Source: Streptomyces sp. DG2A-72 (GTDB lineage Bacteria > Actinomycetota > Actinomycetes > Streptomycetales > Streptomycetaceae). Taken from it: a stretch of 64,000 nucleotides of DNA. Of this stretch, positions 27,259 through 36,052 are shown piece after piece. The position numbers and the translations under genes were made by a program. The stretch spans positions 2,318,001-2,382,000 of the forward strand of contig NZ_JASTLC010000001.1 of NCBI RefSeq assembly GCF_030499575.1, written 5' to 3'. The notes under the pieces were generated by a model, which worked only from the letters and a program-made list of their open reading frames with translations, was not told the DNA's origin and ran no database searches. Within the stretch, counting starts at the first letter, position 1. Every line of letters begins with the position of its first letter.

Positions 27259-27891
27259 ATGAAGATCCCGGACGCAGGAGCCGCTCCCCAGCGCGACGCA
27301 CCCGTCCTCGGGCGCCGCGAGCGGAAGCGGCAGCAGGCGCGCGACCAGCTGTATGAGGCTGCGGTGGGGCTGTTCGTCGCCCAGGGGTACGAGGCGACGA
27401 CCATGGAGCAGATCGCCGAGTCCGCCGACGTCGCCCGGGCCACCGTCTTCAACCACTTCTCGCAGAAGGTCGGCTTTCTGAAGGAGTGGGGCGCCCGCCG
27501 CCGGGCCCGGGTCGCAGCGATCCTCGGCCAGGAGCACGCCGAGAACCTGCCGGTCGGCGACCAGCTGCGCCGCTACCTGCGGGAGATGGCAGACCTCAAC
27601 GTCGCCACCCGCGCGGAGACCACTGTCCTGATGGACGCCTCCGCACGCTTCGGCCGACTGATGCAGGACCCGTCGCTCGAAACCGAACTTGCGAAGATCG
27701 TCGAAGAAGGGCAACGACGCGGCGAGATCCGCCCCGAGGTCGACCCCGGCCAGGCCGGCGCCCTGCTCGCGGCCTGCTACTTCTCCTCCGTGCTGCGCTG
27801 GATCCGGGAGGAGCCGCCGCCCTTCGACCTGCCCGGCCGCCTCGTTGGGGCCCTCGACATCATCCTGCTGGGCGCCCTCACCGCTCCGTGA
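27259..27891 (+). CDS. TetR-family regulator next to the HGNGDH MBL gene
   Basis: A 210-residue TetR protein from ATG 27259, with GGAGG seven bases upstream. The helix-turn-helix is TTMEQIAESADVARATVFNHFSQK. It is similar in its DNA-binding domain to the TetR at 23301. The divergent arrangement with an MBL-fold hydrolase suggests a two-gene regulated detoxification or catabolic module. Ligand unknown. Confidence 0.9.
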   Translation: MKIPDAGAAPQRDAPVLGRRERKRQQARDQLYEAAVGLFVAQGYEATTMEQIAESADVARATVFNHFSQKVGFLKEWGARRRARVAAILGQEHAENLPVGDQLRRYLREMADLNVATRAETTVLMDASARFGRLMQDPSLETELAKIVEEGQRRGEIRPEVDPGQAGALLAACYFSSVLRWIREEPPPFDLPGRLVGALDIILLGALTAP

Positions 27892-28217
27892 TCGGCGCGG
27901 AGGGACGGGCGGGCGCAGGCGAAGCGTCGCGCCGCCGAACTCCGCGAGCGCCACGGAAACAGAGGATCTCAGGTCAACTGGGCCTCCGGAACGGCTCCGG
28001 ACGGTGTGCGGACACCCGGGATCGTGCCCCCCCCGCGCGCCGGGCGCCGGGCATATGGTGCCGGTGTAGACACCACTGACGAAAGGGCCGAATGGCCATC
28101 GCGCCCACGCGTGGGGCGCACCGGCTTCCTGAACTGCGTCCCCTTGTCGGCGGCGGCTGAACCGTGGTTCTGGATCACCTTCAGTGCCGGAGCTACGAAG
28201 GGTCACCAAAACCGCGA
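27892..28217. other. No supported gene
   Basis: Downstream of the TetR gene there are short overlapping open frames but none with family features. The stretch leads into a fragment of an RraA-like gene. Confidence 0.4.
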
Positions 28218-28480
28218 TCATGAACCGCCGTGGGTGACGTCTTCCCCGGCGACGGCCCCGCTGTCCCGCAGTCCTCCGTCGGTCACGACCCCGGCCGCGC
28301 AGCGCTGGTGGGCGCGCAGGGCGAGGATGTCGCCGAGGGTGCCGGCGGAGGTGTCCCGGCGGGCGTCCATCACCGTGACGTGTCCGGGCCTGAGTTCCGC
28401 GATCGCCCGTTTCTGGGCGTTCATGCCGGTGCTGTACCGCTTGAACAGGTCCTCGCGCAGCGGCAGATAGCGCAGAGGCA
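28218..28480 (-). pseudogene. RraA-domain fragment, partial duplicate of the fusion gene at 40186
   Basis: About 80 residues encode the central part of an RraA-like domain, nearly identical to the RraA half of the FAH-RraA gene: LRYLPLREDLFKRY, TGMNAQKRAI, ELRPGHVTVMDARRD, AGTLGDILALRA and AAGVVTDGGLRDS. Both ends stop abruptly and no start codon or partner domain is present. It is a piece copied from, or shared with, the locus at about 40520-40740. Confidence 0.8.
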
Positions 28481-28483
28481 GAC

Positions 28484-28585
28484 CTGACCGCACCACTGGC
28501 CCAGCGCGTCAGCCACTGGACCGTGCACTACACCGCACGCCACCGCAGGACGAACCTCCTGCGCTCCCTGGCCGAGCAATGGTGA
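28484..28585 (+). other. Short coding remnant of unknown origin
   Basis: A 33-codon open frame ending in TGA reads like the tail of a protein (SHWTVHYTARHRRTNLLRSL then AEQW). It has no start and lies between the RraA fragment and an IS3 end. I do not recognise the family; a transposase tail is possible. Confidence 0.25.
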
Positions 28586-28957
28586 ACCGCCCCGGTTCGA
28601 ATGGAGACTCGATTCCGCGTAAGGGCCAGAGTCATGGCACGTCCCTCCTCCTACCCGCCTGAGCTGCGCAAGCGTGCGGTGCGCATGGTTGCCGAGGTCC
28701 GCGGTGACTACCCGACCGAGTCCGCCGCGATCAACGCGATCATGGTGAAGCTGGGCATCGGCTCGCGCGAGACGCTGCGCAAGTGGGTCTGCCAGGAGCA
28801 GATCGACTCCGGGCAGCGTCCGGGGACGACGACGGAGGAGTCCGAGCAGATCAAGGCGATGAAGAAGGAGATCGCCGAACTGAGGCGGGCCAACGAGATC
28901 CTGGCCCGGGCCGACGGGGCGGCACATCGCTGGAGCGTGCCGCGCGAGCCCCATTGA
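28583..28957 (+). mobile_element. IS3-family left end with truncated orfA
   Basis: The OrfA frame starts at ATG 28634 (MARPSSYPPELRKRAVRMVA) and contains the helix-turn-helix region and the leucine-zipper-like ESEQIKAMKKEIAELRRANEIL segment. After NEIL the sequence departs from the family, so the 3' part of orfA and all of orfB (the DDE catalytic part) are missing. TGAACCGCCCCGG at 28583 resembles the terminal repeat of actinobacterial IS3 elements. The copy cannot transpose by itself. Confidence 0.75.
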
Positions 28958-29058
28958 GGCGTGCCCCCGCGGTGGAGGTGTCGATCAGCTCTCCACCGGG
29001 CTGCGGAGGTACCCCTGCACGTTGCATGGGCCCAGTGCAGCACAGACGTACACAGGTA

Positions 29059-29121
29059 TTGACCCTCACCGAGTGCATCTTTAGATTGCACCTCATTAGC
29101 GGACTCTAGTCTATCAATAGA
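29059..29121 (+). promoter_or_regulatory. Promoter and operator-like site ahead of the MBL remnant and adenylation gene
   Basis: TTGACC at 29059-29064 and TAGATT at 29082-29087, 17 bases apart, fit a vegetative actinobacterial promoter well. Downstream, TCTAT-CA-ATAGA at 29110-29121 is an AT-rich palindrome extending to AGTCTAT/ATAGATT with one mismatch. Such sites precede the TetR-controlled genes nearby, so this may be the promoter of a lost MBL gene that now reads into the adenylation-domain gene. Confidence 0.55.
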
Positions 29122-29131
29122 TTCCCATCTC

Positions 29132-29241
29132 GACTTTGGTGACCTGCGCCTGACCTGGGCCATGCTCGACGGGCCAGCGCCGGTGACCGGCGCCGCGCAC
29201 GTCTCGACCGTGGCCAATACCCACGGCACCGGCGACCACCA
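29132..29241 (+). pseudogene. MBL-fold fragment fused to the upstream edge of the adenylation gene
   Basis: About 36 codons read DLRLTWAMLDGPAPVTG then HVSTVANTHGTGDH, matching DLRLTRAMLEALTPVTA and ISTVVNTHGNGDH of the MBL gene at 26165. No start codon and no remainder of the domain are present. It ends just before the ribosome binding site of the adenylation-domain gene, marking a recombination joint. Confidence 0.7.
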
Positions 29242-29256
29242 GGAGGCCCCGCGACC

Positions 29257-30795
29257 ATGTCCTTGCGTCAATTGAGCCACCTCACCCCCCGCGACCAGCG
29301 TCTCTTCTGGGAGTACGGCCGCGGCCCCACCGTCCCCGTCCCCGACCCGCTCGTCCACCGAGCCGTCGAACGGCAGGCCGCGACCGCCCCGCACACCGTG
29401 GCCGCCGAGCACCTGGGCGACCGGACCGACCGGATCACCTACGGCGAGCTCGACCGGCACGCCGACGCCCTCGCCGCCCGGCTGGCCCGCGAGGGCGTAC
29501 GCCCCGGTGACCACGTCGGCCTCTTCGTGCGCCGCTCGATCCCGATGCTCGTCGGCCTGCTCGGCATCCTCAAGGCGGGCGCCGCCTACGTCCCGCAGGA
29601 CATCGGCCTGGCGCCCCCGGCCCACCTCGCCCACGTCGTCCGCACCGCCCGCACCCGCGTCGTCCTCACGGTTGCCGAGCACGCCCACCGCGTGCCGCTG
29701 CCCGACGGCCACCGGATGATCACGCTGGACGCGCCACAGCCGTACGCCCCGAAACCGCGCACGCCGGTCCGCCCCGACGACGGCTGCTACGTCCTGTTCA
29801 CCTCCGGCACCACCGGCCGGCCCAACGGTGTGAAGGTCACCCACCGCAACGTCGCCAATATCCTGCTCACCGAACCCGGCGGCCTCGGCATCCGCCCCGG
29901 CGACCGGGTCGCCCAGCTCCTCAACGTCGCCTTCGACATGGCCGCCTGGGAGATCCTGGGCTGTCTCACCCACGGCGGCACCCTCGTCATCCGCGGCAAG
30001 GACATCGCGGCGGCCGCCCGCACCGCCGACGTCCTCATCGCGACCCCGACCGTGCTGTCCGGCATCGATCCGACGGCCTGCCCGAACGTCCGTACGGTCG
30101 CCGTGGCCGGGGAGCCCTGCCCGCGTCCGCTCGCCGACCGGTGGGCCCGCACCGCCGCCTTCCACAACTGCTGCGGCCCGACCGAGACGACCATCGTCAA
30201 CACCATGCACCGCCATCGCCCGTCCGACCCGCTGCTCAGCATCGGCCGCCCCACCCCCAACAACACGGTCTACGTCCTCGACGCCGACCGCCGCCCGCTG
30301 CCCATCGGCGAGGTGGGGGAGATGTGGGCGGGCGGCGACTGCGTGTCGGCCGGCTATCTGGGCAACGACGCCCTCAACGCCGAGCGCTACGCCCCGGACC
30401 CGTTCCTGGGCGCCGGCCACCGGATGTTCCGCACCCGCGACCTCGGCCGCTGGACCGCCGACGGCGCACTCGAACACCTCGGCCGCACCGACGACCAGGT
30501 CAAGGTGCGCGGCTTCCGGGTCGAGCTCGACTGCGTCTCCTCTGTGCTGGAGCGGGTCGAGGGCTGCCTGCGCGCGGTGACCCTGAAGCGGGACGCCCGC
30601 ACCCTCGTCTCCTTCGTCTGCCCGGCGGACGTCGACCCCGACACGGCCCGGCGCGCGGTGGCGGACGCGCTGCCGTACTACTGCGTCCCCGAATATGTCA
30701 TGCCGCTGCCATTCTTACCCGAGACCGACCGCGGCAAGATCGACAAACAGGCACTGCTGCGGATGGTCGAGGAGCGCATGGCGGTGGCCCGATGA
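29257..30795 (+). CDS. Stand-alone NRPS-type adenylation protein
   Basis: A 512-residue adenylate-forming enzyme from ATG 29257, with AGGAGG ten bases upstream. Core motifs are ordered as in peptide-synthetase A domains: LKAGAAYVPQD near 105-115, A3 FTSGTTGRPNG at 181-191 (Asn where the usual Lys stands), A4 FDMAAWE at 226-232 with the Asp that binds an amino-acid amino group, A5 CCGPTETT, A7-A8 TRDLGRW and RTDDQVKVRGFRVEL, and the A10 lysine in DRGKIDKQAL. No carrier, condensation or thioesterase domain follows. Its stop overlaps the start of a membrane reductase-like gene (ATGA). The amino-acid preference is inferred from A4; the acceptor of the adenylate is unknown. Confidence 0.85.
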   Translation: MSLRQLSHLTPRDQRLFWEYGRGPTVPVPDPLVHRAVERQAATAPHTVAAEHLGDRTDRITYGELDRHADALAARLAREGVRPGDHVGLFVRRSIPMLVGLLGILKAGAAYVPQDIGLAPPAHLAHVVRTARTRVVLTVAEHAHRVPLPDGHRMITLDAPQPYAPKPRTPVRPDDGCYVLFTSGTTGRPNGVKVTHRNVANILLTEPGGLGIRPGDRVAQLLNVAFDMAAWEILGCLTHGGTLVIRGKDIAAAARTADVLIATPTVLSGIDPTACPNVRTVAVAGEPCPRPLADRWARTAAFHNCCGPTETTIVNTMHRHRPSDPLLSIGRPTPNNTVYVLDADRRPLPIGEVGEMWAGGDCVSAGYLGNDALNAERYAPDPFLGAGHRMFRTRDLGRWTADGALEHLGRTDDQVKVRGFRVELDCVSSVLERVEGCLRAVTLKRDARTLVSFVCPADVDPDTARRAVADALPYYCVPEYVMPLPFLPETDRGKIDKQALLRMVEERMAVAR

Positions 30796-32039
30796 CCACG
30801 TCGCTCCGCCGCGAGGCCGTCGAACTGCCCCCGCTCACCTCGCTCCCGCGCCGCCTGCTCAAGCACCCACGCCTGATGCACCACAACCGCCTGGCGGCGC
30901 TCGTCCTGACGGCCAACCTGGCCTTCCTGTGGGCGAGTTGGTCCCCCACCCCGCGGACCATGGGCCACGCGGCCCTCGCCAACCTGGCCCTCGCCGTCCT
31001 CGTCCGTCAGCAGTACGTCATCAACCTCTTCTTCCGGCTGGCCACCTGGGCGCCGCCCACCTGGCCGCTGAAGATCCGCTGGACGCTGGGCAAGGTGTAC
31101 CACTTCGGCGGGCTGCACATCGGCGGGGCGCTCGCGGGCGCCGCCTGGTTCCTGGCGCTGCCCCTCACCGGGGCCGACGGAGCACTGGCGGTGGTGAGCT
31201 GGACCCTGGTCGCCCTGCTCGCCGTGATCGTCGCCACCGCCCTCCCGCCGTTCCGCTCCCGCCACCACGACCACTTCGAGAAGATCCACCGCTTCGGCGG
31301 CTGGAGCGCCCTCGCCCTCTTCTGGATCCACACGCTGCTGTCCACGCCGGGCCCGGTGGAGGTGGGTGTCCTGGCGGTCGTCACCTTCAGCGTCGCGCTG
31401 CCCTGGCTACGGCTGCGCAAGGTCGACGTCCGCCTCGAACGGCCCTCCCCGCACGTCGTCCTGGCCCGCATCGACCACGGCGAGACCCCCTTCGCGGGCT
31501 CCTCGACGGCGATCAGCCGCAGCCCGCTGAAGGAGTGGCACTCCTTCGCCAACGTCCCGGCCCCCGGCGAGTCCGGCTTCCGGCTCACCATCTCGCGCGC
31601 CGGGGACTGGACGGGCGCCTTCATCGACGACCTGCCCTCCCGGGTATGGGTCAAGGGCATCACCACGGCGGGCGTCGCCAACATCGAGACCCTGTTCAAG
31701 AAGGTGGTCTACGTCGCCACCGGCAGCGGCATCGGCCCCTGTCTGCCCCATCTGCTGGCCGCCGAGGTCCCCTCCCGCCTGGTCTGGGCGACCCGGGACC
31801 CCCGCACGACCTACGGCGACGCCCTCGTCGACGAGATCCTCGCCGTCCAGCCCGACGCCCTCATCTGGGACACCTCCCGGCACGGCAAGCCCGACATGGT
31901 GCGCCTCGCGTACGCCGCGTACCGCGACTTCGGTGCCGAGGCGGTGATCTGCATCTCCAACAAGAAGCTCACCTGGCAGGTCGTACACGGACTGGAGCGG
32001 CGCGGGATACCGGCGTACGGCGCGATCTGGGACTCGTAA
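30792..32039 (+). CDS. Ferric-reductase-like membrane oxidoreductase coupled to the adenylation gene
   Basis: A 415-residue protein with about six hydrophobic helices in residues 30-205, then a soluble domain. Histidines 104 and 109 (KVYHFGGLHIGG) and 166 and 180 (HRFGGWSALALFWIH) lie in or near helices and could bind haem, as in ferric reductases. The soluble part carries WVKGI and YVATGSGIGPCLPHLL at about 307-322, like the nucleotide-binding loop of ferredoxin-NADP reductases. Start ATG 30792 overlaps the adenylation gene stop, so the pair is made together. I infer that it donates electrons at the membrane to a product of the adenylating enzyme; the reaction is not known to me. Confidence 0.7.
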   Translation: MTTSLRREAVELPPLTSLPRRLLKHPRLMHHNRLAALVLTANLAFLWASWSPTPRTMGHAALANLALAVLVRQQYVINLFFRLATWAPPTWPLKIRWTLGKVYHFGGLHIGGALAGAAWFLALPLTGADGALAVVSWTLVALLAVIVATALPPFRSRHHDHFEKIHRFGGWSALALFWIHTLLSTPGPVEVGVLAVVTFSVALPWLRLRKVDVRLERPSPHVVLARIDHGETPFAGSSTAISRSPLKEWHSFANVPAPGESGFRLTISRAGDWTGAFIDDLPSRVWVKGITTAGVANIETLFKKVVYVATGSGIGPCLPHLLAAEVPSRLVWATRDPRTTYGDALVDEILAVQPDALIWDTSRHGKPDMVRLAYAAYRDFGAEAVICISNKKLTWQVVHGLERRGIPAYGAIWDS

Positions 32040-32067
32040 CTCTGCACTCCGCGCATAGGAGCGGAAG

Positions 32068-32836
32068 ATGAACAACCTCAAGATCGAACGCGACGGCGCC
32101 GTGGTGACCGTACGCCTGCACCGCCCGCAGGTGCTCAACGCCCTCAGCGGTGGCCTGCTGGCCGAACTCCTGGACACCCTGCGCCCGTTGGACGCCGACC
32201 CCGAGGTGGGCTGCTTCGTCGTCACCGGCTCGGAGAAGGCGTTCGCGGCGGGCGCCGACATCAAGGAGATGGCGGGAAAGACGGCCGCGGAGATGGCGGC
32301 CGAGGACTGACTTCGGGAACTGGGAGGACTTCACGGCCCTCCGCACCCCGAAGATCGCCGCCGTCAACGGCTATGCCCTCGGCGGCGGTTGCGAGCTGGC
32401 GATGATGTGCGATCTGGCCATCGCGGGCGAGTCGGCGGTCTTCGGCCAGCCGGAGATCAAGCTCGGCGTGATCCCCGGCATCGGCGGCACCCAGCGCCTG
32501 ACCCGTCTCGTCGGCCGGGCGAAGGCGATGGACCTGATCCTCACCGGCCGCACGATGGACGCGCGGGAGGCTGCAAGCTGCGGTCTCGTCTCCCGAGTCG
32601 TCCCGGACGACCAGGTCCTGCCCGCGGCCCGGCAAGCAGCCGCAACGATCGCCTCGTACGGCCGCGCAGCCGTCACGGCGGCCCGCGAGTGCGTCGACCG
32701 AGCCCTCGAAACCGGCCTGCGCGACGGCCTTCTCTTCGAACGCCGCGTCTTTCACGCCCTGTTCGCGACCGATGACCAGAAGGAGGGCATGACCGCGTTC
32801 CTGGAGAAACGGCCGCCCGTCTTCAAGGGGCGCTGA
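32068..32836 (+). pseudogene. Enoyl-CoA hydratase/isomerase with a one-base frameshift
   Basis: Crotonase-family gene of about 256 codons. The first frame starts at ATG 32068 (GGAAG-type site upstream) and has the oxyanion-hole block [12 protein letters not shown]. It stops at 32308. The sequence continues in the next frame with [32 protein letters not shown] and [14 protein letters not shown] to 32836. The break is explained by one extra T in GAGGACTGACTTC near 32307. All family residues are otherwise present, so this is a recent mutation or a sequence error. It follows the membrane gene by 28 bases and could be part of that operon. Confidence 0.85.
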
Positions 32837-33414
32837 GGGTCCCGCCGTGCGGTGTGGCCGGCGATGCGCCCGATCCGCCGACCACACCTGCGGCCGTCGC
32901 CCACGTTCGTTCCGTTCACAATTGTTGACGTCCAAGCGACGCATGACCAGCAGTCCCCCCAGCTTCGCCGACACCGACACCGACACCTGGCACCGCGCCC
33001 TGGCCGAGGTACCTGGCCCGGACCGCGCCGAGGCGGTGGCCGAAGAGCTCGCCGGGCTGCTGGACTTCCTCACCGAGCGGGGGCTGGCCGACTGTCGTCA
33101 ACTGCTCCCTGGTACCGGGCGACGGCACCACCGCCCACTACGCCCGGCTGCGCGGCCCTCGGCCGAGAAGACCGCACACCACCGCGCGCGGGATCAGCAC
33201 CGGCGCACATGACCGGTTGAACCAGCGACCGGCTCATCGCCGACCGCGCGGGTCACGGGATTCCGCACCATGCCGCAGCCCGAGTCCAAGATCTGCGTCC
33301 GCCCTCGGACGGCACGACCCGCGGCACGCCCAGGCGGCGCCCTCCCACAAATGGCACCGACAACGGCTGAACGACAACGTCGACCCGAACTGATGCCCGA
33401 TTAGGTGGGGTGAA
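32837..33414. other. No supported gene
   Basis: A short open frame from about 32943 (TSSPPSFADTDTDTWHRALAE) has some coding character but soon loses sense, and I find no family. The rest shows nothing I can support. Confidence 0.35.
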
Positions 33415-34077
33415 ATGCCAAGAACTCGACTTGCTCGCATCGCTCGCAGTCTGTTCCTCATAGCCGCCGGCGCGATGCCGGTCCTGTCCATCCCGCTGGC
33501 CGTCAGCGGTTTCCTGCCCATGCACGCCGAGGCGCTGTTCCTGGTGGCCCCCATGTCGTTGCTGGCCGGGGCCCTCATGATGCGGCACTCACCAGAAGCG
33601 GCATGGGCTCTGAAGGGCTTGATCGCCGGGCTGGTCGCGGTGACCGCCTATGACGCGATCCGGATCCCCATGCTGCTCGCCGGAGTCTGGCCGGACTTCA
33701 TCCCCCGCCTTGGTGGATGGGTCCTCGGCAACGACGGAACGCACCTGCTCACCGGATACCTGTGGCGTTACCTGGGTGACGGCGGAGGAATCGGCCTGGC
33801 CTTCTTCGTCTTCTGCGGAATGGTGGCATCAGTCCGCCCCGCCCTGATCTCCGCTCACCCGATCCTGCTGTCCATCGGCTACGGAATCTTCATATGGAGC
33901 GGGCTCCTTGTCACGGTCGCCGTCATTCCCCATGGCGCAGCCATGCTTTTCCCCCTGAACCCGGTGAGCTTTTCCCTGAGTCTTCTGGGGCATCTCATCT
34001 ACGGTGGCGTGCTTGGCCTGTTCCTGTCGCGGACGGTGGATCGAACCGCCATGGGAGCGGCTTCGCAACCTCGGTGA
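33415..34077 (+). CDS. Multi-spanning membrane protein of unknown function
   Basis: A 220-residue hydrophobic protein with about six predicted membrane segments (near residues 11-30, 38-56, 67-82, 124-140, 150-172, 184-204). A conserved-looking polar motif [23 protein letters not shown] lies between segments three and four. I do not recognise the family. ATG 33415. It converges on the CoA-transferase remnants, whose beta gene is truncated where this gene ends. Confidence 0.65.
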   Translation: MPRTRLARIARSLFLIAAGAMPVLSIPLAVSGFLPMHAEALFLVAPMSLLAGALMMRHSPEAAWALKGLIAGLVAVTAYDAIRIPMLLAGVWPDFIPRLGGWVLGNDGTHLLTGYLWRYLGDGGGIGLAFFVFCGMVASVRPALISAHPILLSIGYGIFIWSGLLVTVAVIPHGAAMLFPLNPVSFSLSLLGHLIYGGVLGLFLSRTVDRTAMGAASQPR

Positions 34078-34633
34078 CACGGCCTCCGCAAGCCGCGGTG
34101 ACCGTGCGTCGGCCCGTGATGATCCGGTGGACACACGCCTCGCCCGTGAGCGGGAGGGCGCACTCCATGAGGATCTTCGGACTGCAGTCCTTGGCGGTGT
34201 GTTCCATGAGGACGATGACACGGCGGGCGCCGTGGACCAGATCCATCGCCCCACCCATGCCCTTGACCATCTTGCCGGGGATCATCCAGTTGGCCAGGTC
34301 ACCGTGCTGCGACACCTGCATGGCGCCGAGTACGGCGGTGTCGATGTGCCCGCCGCGGATCATGCCGAAGGACAGGGCCGAGTCAAAGAAGGAGGCCCCC
34401 GGCAGGACGGTGACGGTCTCCTTGCCGGCGTTGATCAGGTCCGGGTCGACCTGGTCGGCGGTCGGGTAGGGGCCGGTGCCGAGGATGCCGTTCTCGGAGT
34501 GCAGGACGACGTGCACGCTGGACGGGAGGTGGCCGGGGATCAGGGTGGGCAGGCCGATGCCGAGGTTGGCGTAGGAGCCGTCGGTGAGTTCGGCGGCGGC
34601 GCGGGCGGCCATCTGGTCGCGGGTCCAGCTCAT
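33995..34633 (-). pseudogene. 3-Oxoacid CoA-transferase subunit B, C-terminus lost
   Basis: The N-terminal two thirds are typical: [16 protein letters not shown], the active-site glutamate region [32 protein letters not shown] and the [14 protein letters not shown] block. After EACVHRIIT at about 34120 the family sequence (usually about 40 more residues ending in a V-E-E-I/V-x-x-T-x-A-x-F pattern) is replaced by unrelated residues overlapping the membrane-protein gene. Start ATG 34633 overlaps the subunit A stop. Probably inactive. Confidence 0.75.
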
Positions 34634-35398
34634 GCGCGTATGGTCCCTCGTGTCGAAGACGCGGAAATGGAAAGGTGTTCGATCTCTTTGTCACCGGCCT
34701 GAGCGGCCGTCAGCTTCACCACTCGCTGCACGAAGACGCCCGGAAGGTGCACCTCGTCGGCGCTCAACTCGCCCGGTTCCACGAGTTCTTCGACCTCGGC
34801 GACGGTGATGCGGCCGGCCATCGCCGCGAGGGGTTGAAGTTGGCCGACGCCTTGCGGAAGACCAGGTTGCCGTGCCGGTCGCCGCGCCAGGCCCGTACGA
34901 GGGCGAAGTCCGTGGTGATGCCGTGCTCCAGGACGTACGGGCGGCCGTGGAGGTCGCGGGTCTCCTTGGGCGGGCAGGCGACGGCGACCGTGCCGTCGGA
35001 GGCATACCGCCAGGGCAGACCGCCGCGCGCCACCTGCGTGCCCACGCCCGCCGGTGTGTAGAAGGCGGGGATGCCCGCGCCGCCCGCCCGCAGCCGCTCG
35101 GCGAGCGTGCCCTGCGGGACGAGCTCGACCTCCAACTCGCCGGACAGGTACTGGCGGGCGAACTCCTTGTTCTCCCCGTCACACGCGCGATGCGGCCGGA
35201 GGCGAGCAGCACGCCCAGGCCGCGCCCGTCGACACCGCAGTTGTTCGAGACGACGGACAGACCCGTGGCGCCCCGCTCGTGCAGGGCTCGGATCAGGGCC
35301 TCGGGTACACCGCTGAGGCCGAAGCCACCGACGGCCAGCGACGCGCCGTCGGAAATGACGGCGACCGCTTCGGCGGCGCCGGAACTCACTTTGTCCAT
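34630..35398 (-). pseudogene. 3-Oxoacid CoA-transferase subunit A with two frameshifts
   Basis: Three successive frames together give a subunit A: from ATG 35398 [25 protein letters not shown] and [18 protein letters not shown]; then from about 35180 [28 protein letters not shown] sequence, [15 protein letters not shown] and [21 protein letters not shown]; then from about 34825 [22 protein letters not shown] to the stop at 34630. Breaks lie near 35190 and 34830. The enzyme would move CoA from succinyl-CoA to a 3-oxoacid such as 3-oxoadipate or acetoacetate. Confidence 0.8.
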
Positions 35399-35411
35399 AG
35401 GGAATCGTCTT

Positions 35412-35510
35412 TCAGTGCGCGGCGCCCGGGAGCACCGTGGACCAGCCGCCGTCGACGACGAGGTTGGCGCCGGTGATGTACGAGGCCTCGTAGGAGACGA
35501 GGAAGAGGTC
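35412..35510 (-). pseudogene. C-terminal tail of an SDR dehydrogenase
   Basis: About 30 codons upstream of the CoA-transferase read LVSYEASYITGANLVVDGGW then STVLPGAAH, the usual end of a short-chain dehydrogenase. All earlier parts are missing, replaced by an FAH fragment on the other strand beginning at 35511. Confidence 0.65.
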
Positions 35511-36048
35511 TTCCAGTCCGGCGTCAACTACCGGCAGCACGTGATCGACCTGGAGGTGGCCCACCGTGCGCCCGACGATCCGCGCACGCTCGAGGATGCG
35601 CGGGCGGAGATCGCCGCGGTCATGGACCGGCGGGCGGCCGAGGACCTGCCGTACGTGTTCATCGGCCTGCCGAGCGCGATCACCGGTCCCTACGACGACG
35701 TCGTCCTGCTGGCGTGGGCCGAACAGCCGGGCTGGGAGCTGGAGTTGGCGGCTGTGACCGCCAAGTCGGCCTATCGGGTATCCGTGGCGGAGGTACTGGA
35801 GTATGTCGCCAGGTACACGATCGCCAACGACCTCACCGACCGCGCCACCGTCTTCCGCCGGGACATGAAGGCCATCGGTACCGACTGGCTGCGCTGCAAG
35901 AACGCGCCCGGTTTCACCCCGCTGGGCCCGTGGATCGTGCCGGCCGGGTCGATCGCCGATCCCGGTGATCTGCGGGTCACACTGAAGCTCAACGGCGAGA
36001 CCATGCAGGACGAGTCGACCAAGGACATGCTCTTCGGCATGGGCACGG
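35511..36048 (+). pseudogene. Internal fragment of an FAH-family isomerase/hydrolase
   Basis: About 178 codons of open frame match the middle of an FAH-domain enzyme: FQSGVNYRQHVIDLEVAHRA, DLPYVFIGLPSAITGPYDDV, WELELAAVTAKSAYRVS, YTIANDLTDRATVFRRDMKAIGTDWL split across the domain, and NAPGFTPLGPW. Both ends are missing; the frame has no start at its left edge and switches to unrelated sequence after KDMLFGM. Inactive remnant. Confidence 0.75.
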
Positions 36049-36052
36049 CACC

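Noticed and set aside
28708..30477. A leftward open frame of 589 codons opposite the adenylation-domain gene
   Set aside because: Antisense to a complete A domain; composition typical of mirror frames.
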